From NCBI GenBank assembly GCA_017304475.1, contig JAFKKV010000019.1, positions 163,894 through 227,893 of the forward strand: a stretch of DNA of 64,000 bases, written 5' to 3'. The translations under genes were made by a program, and so were the position numbers. Within the stretch, counting starts at the first letter, position 1, and every line of letters begins with the position of its first letter. This stretch comes from Hyphomicrobiales bacterium. GTDB lineage: Bacteria; Pseudomonadota; Alphaproteobacteria; Rhizobiales; Phreatobacteraceae. Below are positions 26,148-35,536 of the stretch, piece by piece. Under the pieces are notes generated by a model. That model searched no databases and was not told where the DNA came from. It saw only the letters and a list, made by a program, of their open reading frames with translations.

Positions 26148-27349
26148 TGGATCCGGTCCTGGTCGCTGACTCGCTCGTCAATATCTGCGGCGCCATCGGC
26201 CTTGCCGTCGCCGTCCTCATCTTCCGCGCCCGCGACCGCAACGGGCCGCTGACGCGTCGGTTCAGCCTGGTGCTCGGCCTCGTGGCGCTGGTCTTTCTGC
26301 TGCGCGGCGCCGGCTGGCTCACCGGCAGCCTCTGGCTCGAGCAATGGGCGGTCGCCTGCGCCGCCTTGATCCCCCTAGGCGCGGTCGTGGTGATCGAAGG
26401 CATGCTGCGCCGCCATGCGCCGCGCGCGCTCAAGCTGGCGGTGCTCGCCGGCGCGCTCGTGCTGGCGCCGGCCGGCCTGTTCGCGCCGGCAGCCATGGCC
26501 GACAGCGTCGAGATCGCCCTGGCCTCGTTCCAGCTCGCGACCTTCGCTGCCTGCGGTGTCCTGCTGGTCACCCGCGACCGCGCATCGCTGTCGGAGGCCG
26601 AGAACCGCAGCGTCGGTCGCCTCGGCATTGCCGCCTTCTGCATGCTGCCCTTCATCCTCTCCGATTTCCGGGCCTTCTTTCCCGCCATTCCGGTGCGCGC
26701 CGGTGCGCTCGGCGCGCTGTTGCTGGTCACCTTCGCGCTGGTCGCCGACACGGCGAGCGAAGCCCGGCGCGGCCATGCCGCCATTCTCGGACTGCGCATC
26801 GCGGCCGGCCTGGTGCTCGGGCTCGCCTTGTCCGCCCTGGTGCCCGGCGGCGATACCCGCGAGATCCTGCGCATGGCCGCCGTGGCGCTCGCCGGCACCC
26901 TGGTGATCGGGCTTCTGGTCGATACGGCAAGCGCCTTTCTCCGGGCCGGCGCGCCCGGCCTGCTCGACCGCATCGCCAATGCCGAGGCCGCGACCCGCGA
27001 CGCGCTGATCGCCGAGATCGCCCGGCACGCTCCGTTCGAGGGCGCCCGGCGCCTCTCGGAGGCGGCGCTCGCCGATTTCGATCCGCCCATCCTGCGCGCG
27101 GCGCTCGCCGGCCGCATCGTCATCCGCCGCGCCGACCGGCCCTGGGGGCGGCCGGCGGACGATCCGGCGACCGAACGGCTGACGGCCCTGATGGCGACCC
27201 ATGGGGCGAGCCACCTGATCGTCATCGCGCGTGACCCGCTCGACCTCGTCGCGCTCCAGGTGCCGCTGGTCATGGCCGACCGGGCAACCGAGACCGCCCT
27301 GCTGCTCGCCGGCCGGCTGATCGCCGCAGCGCCGGGAGCCGGCAGATGA
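26147..27349 (+). CDS. Polytopic membrane protein with C-terminal soluble domain
   Basis: A 400-residue protein. The first 260 residues hold about eight hydrophobic helices (for example LVNICGAIGLAVAVLIF, VFLLRGAGWLTGSLW, LGALLLVTFALVADTAS). The last 130 residues are soluble and rich in alpha/beta pattern (RGRIVIRRADRPWG-like, then THGASHLIVIARDPLDLVALQVPL), perhaps GAF- or sensor-like. No known family is recognised. The ATG overlaps the stop of the ThiF-like gene and its own stop overlaps the next start. It may export, sense or anchor the product of this operon. Confidence 0.7.
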   Translation: MDPVLVADSLVNICGAIGLAVAVLIFRARDRNGPLTRRFSLVLGLVALVFLLRGAGWLTGSLWLEQWAVACAALIPLGAVVVIEGMLRRHAPRALKLAVLAGALVLAPAGLFAPAAMADSVEIALASFQLATFAACGVLLVTRDRASLSEAENRSVGRLGIAAFCMLPFILSDFRAFFPAIPVRAGALGALLLVTFALVADTASEARRGHAAILGLRIAAGLVLGLALSALVPGGDTREILRMAAVALAGTLVIGLLVDTASAFLRAGAPGLLDRIANAEAATRDALIAEIARHAPFEGARRLSEAALADFDPPILRAALAGRIVIRRADRPWGRPADDPATERLTALMATHGASHLIVIARDPLDLVALQVPLVMADRATETALLLAGRLIAAAPGAGR

Positions 27350-28497
27350 TCACCATCACCCGTGGCGACCGCGCCGCCGCCTTCGCCGTGACGCGCAACG
27401 TCTATCCGGAAGGCACGCTCTACGTGCCGCCCATGTGGTCCGATTTCGACCGCATGTTCGACCCCGCGAAGAACCCGCTGGTCACCGAGGGGCATGGCCG
27501 GTTCGAGCTCTTCGTCGCCTGGCGCGACGGCCGGCCGGTCGGACGCATCGGCGCGAGCCTGCACCAGGCCTCCAATGCCAGGCACGGCACGCGCCGCGCC
27601 CAGTTCGGCTTCTTCGATTGCGCCGATGATCCGGAGGTCGCCGGCGCTCTCCTGAACGCCGCCGAGGACTGGGGCCGGGCCGCCGGCATGAGCGAGCTGG
27701 TCGGCAATTTCAACCTGACCGCCATGCAGCAGGTCGGCGTGGTCACCGGAGGCTTCGAGCGACCGCCCTATACCGACATGGTCCACAGCCCGCCGCATAT
27801 CGCGCGGCTGCTCGCCGCCAATGGCTATGCGCCGGTCTTTCCGATGACCACCTTCGAGACCGACCTTGGCGCGCTCGACCCCGCCTCGCTGCTCGGCCCG
27901 GCGCAGGAGGCGATCCTCGCCGATCCGGATTTCGCCTGGATGCCGATCGACCGGAAGAGCTTCAGGACGCGGCTCGGCGAGGCGAGAACCGTGCTGAACG
28001 ACGGTTTTGCCGACAATCCCATGTTCGTGCCGACCAGCCCGGCCGAATATCTGTTCCAGGCCGGCGACATGATGTGGGTGATCGACAAGCGCATTTCCTG
28101 CGTCGCCCATTACCGCGGCCGGCCGGTCGGCGTGATCCTGGTCATTCCCGACCTCAACCCGCTGGTGAAGGCGGCCGGCGGCCGCATGGGTCTGAGCTTT
28201 GCCTGGCATCTCATCAAGCAGCGCCTGACCAACCGGCGGGCCGTGCTGATCTACCAGTCGGTGTCGCGCACCATGCATGGCCGCGGCATCAACGGCGCCA
28301 TGCTGTTCAGGGTCGTCAGCGCCATGAAGACCATCGGCTACGACCGGCTGGGCACGACCTGGATCGCCGACGTCAACGGCGCGAGCCTGAGGCAAATGGA
28401 CAAGCTCGGCGCCCAGCCGCTGCACCGGCTGCATCTCTTTTCGAAACCGCTGCTCGCCACCGCCGTTACGCCCGCCAGCCCGCCGGAGGCCGCGTGA
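27346..28497 (+). CDS. Second GNAT-like protein (YghO-like)
   Basis: A 383-residue protein. The N-terminus has LYVPPMWSDFDRMFDPAKNP and FVAWRDGRPVGRIGASL, a pattern of GNAT-type acyltransferases of the YghO-like group that act on long acyl or aminoacyl substrates. The C-terminus has a second domain with GRPVGVILVIPDLNPLV and RTMHGRGINGAMLFRVVSAMKTIGYDRLGTTWI-type segments. It overlaps the preceding stop by four bases and the following GTG start by four. Function is inferred only from fold. Confidence 0.68.
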   Translation: MITITRGDRAAAFAVTRNVYPEGTLYVPPMWSDFDRMFDPAKNPLVTEGHGRFELFVAWRDGRPVGRIGASLHQASNARHGTRRAQFGFFDCADDPEVAGALLNAAEDWGRAAGMSELVGNFNLTAMQQVGVVTGGFERPPYTDMVHSPPHIARLLAANGYAPVFPMTTFETDLGALDPASLLGPAQEAILADPDFAWMPIDRKSFRTRLGEARTVLNDGFADNPMFVPTSPAEYLFQAGDMMWVIDKRISCVAHYRGRPVGVILVIPDLNPLVKAAGGRMGLSFAWHLIKQRLTNRRAVLIYQSVSRTMHGRGINGAMLFRVVSAMKTIGYDRLGTTWIADVNGASLRQMDKLGAQPLHRLHLFSKPLLATAVTPASPPEAA

Positions 28498-29486
28498 TCG
28501 CCGTCGACCCCGATCTGCTCCACCGGCTCGTCGCCGAGGCGCGGCTGGCGCCGAGCGTGCACAACATCCAGCCGACCCGGGTATCGCTCTCCGATGGCGT
28601 GATCCTGCTGCAGGACGACCCGGCGCGCCGGTTGCCCGCCGCCGATCCGAACGGCCACGATGTCAGGCTGTCCCATGGCGCCTTCCTGGAAGGCCTGGCG
28701 CTGGCGCTCGGCCGCGCCGGGCTCGCCATCGCCGATCTCGTGCTGGCACCATCGGGCGCCGCGGGACCGATCGCCCGGATCACCGTGGCCGAGGGCGCAC
28801 CGGATCCGCTGGCGAGCCATGTCCCCAACCGGGCCAGCTGGCGCGGCGGCTTTTCGACTGCCGACGCTGCCGTCGGCGCCGCGCTGGCGCGGCTCGCCGC
28901 CGACCAGCCCGACCTGACGCTGGTATCGGAACAGCAAGCCATCGGGCGCATCGCGGCGCTGGCCGATCGTGCCGGCCTGTTCTTCCTGCGCGACGCCGGC
29001 CACCGCCGCGAGCTGCTGCAGTGGATGCGGCTCTCCAAGGCTCATCCCGATCATGACCGCGACGGCCTCAATGCCGAGGCCATGGCGCTCGGCCGCATCG
29101 AGGCCTTTGGCGCCGGCCTGGTGCTCGGGCCGCTATTTCCGCTGCTCGACCGCCTGGGGCTCGCCGGCCCTGTCACGGCCGAAGCCGGCGAGGCGGGTTC
29201 GGCCGCGGCCATGGCGCTGTTCCACCGCGCCGAGGGCGAGGACCCGCTCGTCACCGGCCGCGCTTTCTATCGCGCCTGGCTCGCCATGGCGGCGCAGGGG
29301 CTCGCCGGCTGCCCGGTCTCGGTGCTGGTCGACTGGCCTGAGACCCATGCCGCCCTGTGCGCGGCCCATCCCCTGCCCGCCGGCCGGCGGCTCGTCAACG
29401 TCTTCCGCATCGGCGTTCCCGCCGGGCCGCGCCGGATCAGTCACGCCCGGCTGCCGGTCGAGGCGCTGATCAGGCCGGCCTCATAA
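28494..29486 (+). CDS. Nitroreductase-family FMN protein
   Basis: A 330-residue protein with the N-terminal flavin-site signature LAPSVHNIQPTRV (18-30) of nitroreductase/Acg-like enzymes, and later family segments GLFFLRDAGHRRELLQWMR and AGCPVSVLVDW. It starts at GTG 28494, overlapping the previous stop (GTGA). Relatives include dehydrogenases that aromatise azolines in peptide natural products and E1-fused nitroreductases. It closes the five-gene operon and overlaps the convergent cytochrome gene by six bases. Confidence 0.75.
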   Translation: MIAVDPDLLHRLVAEARLAPSVHNIQPTRVSLSDGVILLQDDPARRLPAADPNGHDVRLSHGAFLEGLALALGRAGLAIADLVLAPSGAAGPIARITVAEGAPDPLASHVPNRASWRGGFSTADAAVGAALARLAADQPDLTLVSEQQAIGRIAALADRAGLFFLRDAGHRRELLQWMRLSKAHPDHDRDGLNAEAMALGRIEAFGAGLVLGPLFPLLDRLGLAGPVTAEAGEAGSAAAMALFHRAEGEDPLVTGRAFYRAWLAMAAQGLAGCPVSVLVDWPETHAALCAAHPLPAGRRLVNVFRIGVPAGPRRISHARLPVEALIRPAS

Positions 29487-31211
29487 CAGCTTCAGATAGT
29501 CGATGAGCGCCTGGCGCTCTTCCGCCGTGAGATCGGCGACCTCCCGGTCGTGACCGCGGTTGGAAAAGCCCGGCTTGCGCGTATCGATCTCGACCGCGCG
29601 GGAAAACGGCTGGTAATCGCCGAGGTCGCGCCAGAGGCCGCTGGCATCGGGCGCCAGCGCCAGGCCGACACGGGTGAAATCGAGGCGGTGACCGCCGACC
29701 ATGAACCGCTCCGGCCGTGTCCCGGGTTCCAGCAGGTGCTGCAATGTCGGCACCGACCCATTGGTGAAATAGGGCGCGCTCGCCCATACCCCGCTCAACA
29801 GCGGCGCCGCGAGCTTGCCGGTCGCTTCGGCGGTCAGGTGACGCCTATAGACCGTGCCGTTGACCCGCCCGGCGAGCGAGCCGTCAAAGGCGCGCGCCCG
29901 GCTCATGTCGGTGCCGACATCGCCGGCCCAGTTGGGAAAACTCAGAAGGCGCGGCCGGTCGAGATCGCCGTCATAACTGCCGTGGCAGGCGGCGCAGGCG
30001 CGCGCATAGGTGGCCTGGCCGAGCGGCAGGCGGGCGCGGTCGATCGTGCCCGGAAAGCGTTGGGGCCGGTAGGTCGCCAGAAACCGGGCGATGTCGGTCA
30101 AGGCGGGAATGGCGGCCTCCGCCCGTTCCGGCGTCATGCCCATGCTCGGCACGGTGAAAAACGAGCCGATGCGGGCAAGTTCGGCCGGATCGGCGGCCGC
30201 CGCCTGCTCGGCCGAGCGGGCCACGAAACGCGGCCGACCGACCGGCGCATAGGCGCCGTCGGCGAGCAAGGCCGAACGAAAGCCGCGGTCGGCGAGATCC
30301 GGGATCGAGACATAACCGGCGCCGGCCAGGCGATAGCCCTCGACCTCACCAAGCCGGAACTTGAGCGCGGCGACCCCATTGGTCAGGCCTGGAGCCCCGT
30401 TGGAAAAGGGCAGTGGCTCGTCGCCTTGCCCGGCGAGCTCCGCCATGCGCGCCCTCGCCCGTGGCAGCACCAGCCAGCGCAGGCTCAGCCGCTCGCGCAA
30501 GGTGAGGTCCGGGTGCAGCCGGTCGATCGCCCGCCACAACACCGCCTCGTCGGCGAAGGCCCGCTTCAGCGCGCGATAGACGAGCTGCGCATAGGCCTCC
30601 AGATCGAGTGAGCTGTTGGGCATGCCGAATGCCGGGCGCTGGGGCATTGGCCGGCCGTCGGCGCCATAAGTCACGCCGGCATGGCAGGAGGCGCAGCCGA
30701 GATTGGCCGCGGTCACCCGCAGCGGCGGCATGAGCCGTTCGACCCGCCCGAGCGTCAGGCCGAGCGGCGCGCGCGGCGAGCCGTTCGCAGCCCCCTCGCC
30801 TGCCGGCCCTTCGGGATAGAGGAAGCCGACCGCGCGGAAGGCCTGCTCGACCAGCCCCGCCGAAACCTGATCCGCGTCACCCCTGGCCTGGTCCAGCGCC
30901 AGCGCCGTGCTGAGCACCGTCCAGGGCAGCGCCGACGTCTCCAGCGTATCGAGATCCAGGACACCGAGATCGCCATGGGCGAACTGCATTTCGCCACGCT
31001 TCACAGGATAGTCGCCGAGTTGGAGCGGCAGGCTGGTCGAGCGTGCCGGAGCGGCGCGCGACAGCTCCCAGAAGCCCCAGGAGGCGATGGCGATGATCGC
31101 GGCGATACCAGCGAACAGCCCCTTGGCCACCGTGCCGATACGTCTCTTGCTGTTGATCGATGTCACGATTGCCAGCGAACTCTCATCCTCGATGCCCCGC
31201 CGACACTGCAT
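29481..31211 (-). CDS. Membrane-anchored di-heme c-type cytochrome
   Basis: A 576-residue protein with an uncleaved N-terminal helix (GLFAGIAAIIAIASWGFWEL, 31-50) and two heme-binding motifs, CASCH (173-177) and CAACH (406-410). The C-terminal part contains the pattern of di-heme peroxidase or RoxA-like cytochromes (LLSGVWASAPYFTNGSVPTLQHLL; ADLTAEERQALIDYLKLL). It should be exported and face the periplasm, passing electrons or oxidising an unknown substrate. A GTG at 31166 is an alternative start. It is divergent from the chimera gene at 31392. Confidence 0.82.
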   Translation of the reverse strand: MQCRRGIEDESSLAIVTSINSKRRIGTVAKGLFAGIAAIIAIASWGFWELSRAAPARSTSLPLQLGDYPVKRGEMQFAHGDLGVLDLDTLETSALPWTVLSTALALDQARGDADQVSAGLVEQAFRAVGFLYPEGPAGEGAANGSPRAPLGLTLGRVERLMPPLRVTAANLGCASCHAGVTYGADGRPMPQRPAFGMPNSSLDLEAYAQLVYRALKRAFADEAVLWRAIDRLHPDLTLRERLSLRWLVLPRARARMAELAGQGDEPLPFSNGAPGLTNGVAALKFRLGEVEGYRLAGAGYVSIPDLADRGFRSALLADGAYAPVGRPRFVARSAEQAAAADPAELARIGSFFTVPSMGMTPERAEAAIPALTDIARFLATYRPQRFPGTIDRARLPLGQATYARACAACHGSYDGDLDRPRLLSFPNWAGDVGTDMSRARAFDGSLAGRVNGTVYRRHLTAEATGKLAAPLLSGVWASAPYFTNGSVPTLQHLLEPGTRPERFMVGGHRLDFTRVGLALAPDASGLWRDLGDYQPFSRAVEIDTRKPGFSNRGHDREVADLTAEERQALIDYLKLL

Positions 31212-31391
31212 AGGCGGTCACATGGGGCATGAGCAAGGCGCCCGGCGGCCGGCCACTGACGGGCTGCCGCCACCACCGCCAGGTTGCAGCCGTGGTGGCG
31301 ACCGGCTAGCAAGGCGCGACGGCGGAGCAGACGGAAACAAAGCGCCGCGGCCGGACCGGGCCGCGATCGTTCGGAGCCTCGATCCCATCCC

Positions 31392-32471
31392 ATGCAGGAC
31401 GCCTCATCCAGCGCCTTGCCCCAGCCCCTGCTGTTCGCCACCGCCGAGCTCGGTTCGCCGGCCGAGGCGCTGGCACGGTTCCGCGCGCTGACCGCTGATA
31501 TCTGCGACGTCACCGTGTCCGGCGAACCCGAGGATTTCCGGGTCGCCACCTCGACCTGGCACCTGGGCAACGCCGTCCTGTTCGAGAGCCGCTCGAGCGC
31601 CTTGCGTTACGACCGCACGCCGGCCCATGTGGCGCGCGGCATCGACCATTTCCAGCTGTCTTTGCATGTCGCCGGCGGCGCCGAATTCGCCGGTGGCCAC
31701 GGCATGTCGACGCAGCGCCCCGGCGACATCTGCCTGATCGACATGACGAGGCCGAGCCAGACCCGCGTGATGACCGCGGAGGACGGCAGCGCCCGGCTCC
31801 TCACCTTCATGCTGCCGCGCATGCTGCTGGCCTCCCTGTTCGGCGCGCAGCGCACCATCCCGGCGCTTTACGGCGGCGGCCAATGGGGCGGGCTCGGCAT
31901 CCGGCTCGGCGCCGCCTCGACCTGGCACCAGCTCGATATCAGCCGGACCATCGCCTTTTCCGGCTTCGGCGATCGGCTGACCGCCCGCTACCAGGCCCGC
32001 ACCACCCAGGTCTTCGGCGAGATCGGCTACCGCCTCGACATGGCGGCCGTCGCGCTCGAGCCCTTCGTCAATCTCGCCGCCGTGCGGCTCGACACCGACG
32101 CCTTCCGCGAGGCCGGCGGGGCGGCGGCGCTGGGCGCCAGTGCCGGCAGCATGGCGACGAGCTATGTCACCTCGGGCCTGCGCGCGGCGACACGTTTCGT
32201 ATTGGCCGATTCCATCGTCCTGACGGCGCGCGGCACGCTCGGCTGGCGCCACGCCTTCGGTGACGTCAGGCCGGAGGCGACGCTGGCCTTCGCCGGCGGG
32301 TCGCCGTTCAGCGTCGCCGGCCAGCCCATCGCGCGCGATGCCTTGGTGATCGAGGCGGGCCTCGACATGACGCTTGGCCGCGCCGTCACGGTGGGCATCT
32401 CCTATGGCGGCCAGATCGCCCGTGGCGTCACCGATCACGGGCTCAAGGGCAATCTCGTCTGGAAGTTCTGA
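31392..32471 (+). pseudogene. Chimera: AraC-type sensor domain joined to an autotransporter beta-barrel end
   Basis: One open frame of 359 residues has two unrelated halves. Residues 1-157 match the N-terminal sensor domain of AraC-family regulators (AraC_binding_2 type): TPAHVARGIDHFQLSLHVAGG, RPGDICLIDMTRP, LLTFMLPRMLLASLF. From about residue 160 (near base 31870) it becomes the C-terminal barrel of an autotransporter: GGQWGGLGIRLGAASTWHQ, ISRTIAFSGFGDRL, QVFGEIGYRLDM, and the last strand GNLVWKF. The regulator's helix-turn-helix and the autotransporter's signal peptide and passenger are both missing. The simplest reading is an in-frame deletion or recombination that fused two genes; the product is unlikely to work as either. 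A misassembly is also possible. Confidence 0.7.
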
Positions 32472-32491
32472 GCCGTCAGGCCGCCGTCAGC

Positions 32492-33043
32492 TCAAGTGCC
32501 GTGCCGCGTCACCCAGGCGACATACCTGTCCATCCAGCCCTGCAGGAAAGGCTTGATGCTGTCGCCGAGATCGCCCGACGCGGTGAACAGGTCGGGCTTC
32601 GCCTGGACGAAGACCTCCGGCTGGCCAAGCGTCGGCACGTCGAGATAAGCGAGCACATTGCGCAGGTGCTGCTGCGACATGGCCGTGCCCAGCTGGCCGA
32701 CGGAAATGCCGATCACGCCGGCCGGCTTGCCGGCCCAGGCATTGTGGCCATAGGGCCGCGAGGCCTGGTCGATGGCGTTCTTCAGGACGCCGGGCATGGA
32801 CCGGTTATATTCGGGCGTGACGAATAGCAGGCCCTGGGAGGCCGCGATCTCGGCCTTCAGCCGTTTCACCGATGCCGCCTGGTTGGCATCATCGTCCTGA
32901 TTATAGAGCGGCAGGTCGCCGATTTCGACCTGATGGAACGAGAAGCTCGGCGGCGCCAGCCTGGCGATGGCGGTGGCGAGCTTGCGGTTCAAGGAATCGT
33001 GGCGGAGGCTGCCGACGACGACGGCGATCTTGTACTGGGGCAT
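32492..33043 (-). CDS. NADPH-dependent FMN reductase (ChrR/azoreductase type)
   Basis: A flavodoxin-fold protein of 183 residues. The FMN phosphate loop is GSLRHDSLNRKLA, followed by the FMN-binding segment TPEYNRSMPGVLKNAIDQASRP that marks the ChrR/YieF group. These cytosolic enzymes reduce quinones, chromate or azo dyes by two electrons. ATG at 33043 is used; a GTG one codon earlier is in frame. It stands alone between the chimera gene and a divergent peptidase gene. Confidence 0.88.
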   Translation of the reverse strand: MPQYKIAVVVGSLRHDSLNRKLATAIARLAPPSFSFHQVEIGDLPLYNQDDDANQAASVKRLKAEIAASQGLLFVTPEYNRSMPGVLKNAIDQASRPYGHNAWAGKPAGVIGISVGQLGTAMSQQHLRNVLAYLDVPTLGQPEVFVQAKPDLFTASGDLGDSIKPFLQGWMDRYVAWVTRHGT

Positions 33044-33224
33044 CACGGGTTTCCCATCGAATGAGGCCTTGGACGAGCGCTGACAGCTTACAGCCCTGCC
33101 CCCGCCTTGTCGTTTGCCTTCATGCCGGACGGGAATTGTCGGGATGCAAGCAATGCCGGGCCATGGCGGCGCACCGCGATATCGGCGATAAGCGCCGCCG
33201 AAACCTCAAGAAGAAGACCGTGCC

Positions 33225-34265
33225 ATGACCGCCCGTGCCCGCGACTTCGGCCTCATCTGCGGCACGCTGCCGCCCGGCCCGCTCAATGCGATCACCGATG
33301 TCGAGGGCGTTTCCGTCGGTCATCGCACTGTGCGCGGCGGCGACCTGATGACCGGTTTCACCGCCATCCTGCCGCATGCCGGCGACCTGTTCCGCGACAA
33401 GCTCCGCGCCGGGGTCGACATCATCAACGGCTTCGGCAAGAGCGCCGGCCTGATCCAGGTCGCCGAGCTCGGCCAGCTCGAAACACCGATCCTGCTCGGC
33501 AATACGCTGTCGGTCGGCACCGGTTTCAACGCCCTGGTGAGCCGCGCGCTCGCAGCCAATCCGGATATCGGCCGGGAGACCGGAACGGTGAACCCGGTCG
33601 TGCTCGAATGCAATGACGGCTGGCTTTCCGACATTCGCGCCCGCGCCCTGACCGAGGCCGATGCGTTGCAGGCGCTCGACGCCGCCAGGACGGGAGCGGT
33701 CGAGGAAGGCGCGGTCGGCGCCGGCACCGGCATGAGCGCCTTCGGCTTCAAGGGCGGCATCGGCACCGCCTCGCGCCGCGTCGCGCTCGACGGCCGCGAC
33801 TACACGGTGGGCGTGCTGGCGCTGGCCAATTTCGGCAATGCCGGCGACCTTGTTCTGCCCGACGGCCGGCGTCCGGTGCCGCCGAAGGCACCGGCCCCAC
33901 ATCCGCCCGAACGCGGCTCGGTCATCCTGGTATTGGCCACCGATATCCCCTTGGAGTCGCGCCAGCTGACGCGCATCGCCCGGCGCTGCGGCGCGGGGCT
34001 CGCCCGGCTCGGCGCCTTCTGGGGCAATGGCAGCGGCGACATCGCCCTCGCCTTCACCACGGCCGGCCGCATTCGCCATCACGAGGCCGCCGATCTGGTG
34101 GCGCTGGTGGCGCTCAATGAAAACCGCATCGACCTGCCGTTCCGGGCCGCCGCGGAGGCGACCCAAGAGGCCGTGCTCAACGCGCTGCTGGCGGCGCCCG
34201 CGACCTCGGGACGCGACGGCCACTGGCGGCCGTCATTGGCGGATGTGCTCGGTGGCCCTTCGTGA
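33225..34265 (+). CDS. P1-family peptidase (DmpA/BapA type)
   Basis: A 346-residue Ntn-hydrolase-like aminopeptidase of the DmpA family. The N-terminal phrase ITDVEGVSVGHRTV is diagnostic. The self-cleavage and catalytic site is seen as WGNGSGDIALAF, where Gly269-Ser270 would be cut to expose the nucleophile Ser. Members release N-terminal D- or beta-amino acids. ATG at 33225 is preceded by AAGAAGA. No operon partner is evident. Confidence 0.88.
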   Translation: MTARARDFGLICGTLPPGPLNAITDVEGVSVGHRTVRGGDLMTGFTAILPHAGDLFRDKLRAGVDIINGFGKSAGLIQVAELGQLETPILLGNTLSVGTGFNALVSRALAANPDIGRETGTVNPVVLECNDGWLSDIRARALTEADALQALDAARTGAVEEGAVGAGTGMSAFGFKGGIGTASRRVALDGRDYTVGVLALANFGNAGDLVLPDGRRPVPPKAPAPHPPERGSVILVLATDIPLESRQLTRIARRCGAGLARLGAFWGNGSGDIALAFTTAGRIRHHEAADLVALVALNENRIDLPFRAAAEATQEAVLNALLAAPATSGRDGHWRPSLADVLGGPS

Positions 34266-34393
34266 TCGTTGGCCTCGGAGGGCGAGCGGCTTCACACGTT
34301 CGGAGGCCAATAATTCCAAGGCCTCGCACAACGGAAAGGCCGTCCTTCGAGGTCCGCAAGGCATTGAATTCGAGTGTGAGGACGCGATGCCCC

Positions 34394-34873
34394 TCACACC
34401 CAGCGGCGTGTCCGGCTGAGCAGAGCCTCGTAGGTCGCGCCGAACTTGCGCTTCAGATAGGCCTCCTCGCGCACCACGATCAGCCGATCCAGCGCCAGCC
34501 AGAGCACCGGGGTGAGGATGACGCCCCATTCGAGCGAGAAGATCAGGCTGATGCCCAGAAGGCCCAGCACCATGCCGAGATACATCGGGTTGCGGGTGAA
34601 CCGATAGGGTCCGTCGGTGACGATAGTCAGGGTCGGCTGGGTCGGAACGACATTGGTGCCGGCCTTGCCGAACAAGCGGGCGGCGCTCACCGCGAACCAC
34701 AGCCCGGCCGCGGTGATGATCACCCCGGCGATCACCTGCAGGTTGAAGCCGACGGCCGGAGCCAGAAAATGCGGCGGCAGCCAGTCGAGAACGATGGCCG
34801 CCACCAGGGCGGTCGCCGGCAGGACCGGCGGCAAGACGGGAAGCCCGGGATTGTCCTGGTCGCGATCGGCCAT
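34394..34873 (-). CDS. Isoprenylcysteine carboxyl methyltransferase family membrane protein
   Basis: A 159-residue membrane protein with about four hydrophobic helices and the family signature DGPYRFTRNPMYLGMVLG followed by REEAYLKRKFGATYEALLSRTRRW. Members bind S-adenosylmethionine or related ligands and methylate lipids or small molecules; bacterial members are mostly uncharacterised. The ATG at 34873 is preferred for its GGAGG site six bases upstream. Confidence 0.82.
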   Translation of the reverse strand: MADRDQDNPGLPVLPPVLPATALVAAIVLDWLPPHFLAPAVGFNLQVIAGVIITAAGLWFAVSAARLFGKAGTNVVPTQPTLTIVTDGPYRFTRNPMYLGMVLGLLGISLIFSLEWGVILTPVLWLALDRLIVVREEAYLKRKFGATYEALLSRTRRWV

Positions 34874-35021
34874 GCCGTCCTCCACGCCTCATTTCACCAG
34901 AGATCGGTAACGTCGCGACGTCGCGCAAGGCAGGGCCCTTCCGGGGTGCCATACCAGGCATGAAAGGAGCACCGTCACGGTCCCGCGTGCCAGCGGATCC
35001 CTCTTGCATCCGACGCATCAC

Positions 35022-35038
35022 GCAACATATAAAGTTGC
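35022..35038. promoter_or_regulatory. Dyad in the leader of the Rrf2-type gene
   Basis: A 5-bp inverted repeat GCAAC/GTTGC with a 7-base A/T spacer ends one base before the Rrf2-family ATG. TATAAA within it could be a promoter -10 box. Rrf2 regulators often repress their own promoters through such sites, so this is a plausible autoregulatory operator. Confidence 0.4.
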
Positions 35039-35503
35039 ATGAAAAACGACAGTCGATTGTCCGGCGTGCTCCATGTTCTGCTGCATATGGCGGAGCTTGA
35101 CGGCGCGGTCACCTCCGAAATCCTCGCCAAGGCGATGACCACCAATCCGGTGGTGATCCGCAGGATCATGGCCGGTCTCAGGGACCAGGGCTATGTGCGG
35201 TCGGAAAAGGGCCATGGCGGCGGCTGGACGCTCGCCTGCGACCTCTCCAAGGTGACCTTGCGCGACATCTATTCGGCACTCGGCAGTCCCGCGCTGCTCG
35301 CTCTCGGCAATCGCACGGAATCGCCCGGCTGCCTTGTCGAGCAGGCCGTGAATGCCGCCCTCAACCAGGCCTTCGACGATGCCGAGGCGCTGCTGCTCCA
35401 GCGCCTTGGCGAGGTGACGCTCGCCATGCTGAGCGCCGACTTTCACGACCGCCTGATGGCGCGCGGCGGCTCCCATGACCTGGAGACCGTCCATGCGTCA
35501 TGA
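35039..35503 (+). CDS. Rrf2-family transcriptional regulator
   Basis: A 154-residue winged-helix protein of the Rrf2 family: LSGVLHVLLHMAELDGAVTSEILAKAMTTNPVVIRRIM for the DNA-binding helices and GYVRSEKGHGGGWTLA for the wing. The three clustered cysteines that hold an iron-sulfur cluster in IscR/NsrR are absent; only one cysteine lies in ESPGCLVEQ. It is therefore a non-cluster YwnA-like member. It lies 33 bases before a methyltransferase gene and likely controls that gene and the monooxygenase. Confidence 0.87.
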   Translation: MKNDSRLSGVLHVLLHMAELDGAVTSEILAKAMTTNPVVIRRIMAGLRDQGYVRSEKGHGGGWTLACDLSKVTLRDIYSALGSPALLALGNRTESPGCLVEQAVNAALNQAFDDAEALLLQRLGEVTLAMLSADFHDRLMARGGSHDLETVHAS

Positions 35504-35536
35504 GCCGATCGCCCGGAGCGCCTCCGGCTTGCCGTC

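Noticed and set aside
26044..28434. Very long minus-strand open frame opposite the E1-like operon
   Set aside because: It is a shadow of high-GC coding sequence on the plus strand; its composition is Arg/Ala/Gly-rich with no family motifs.
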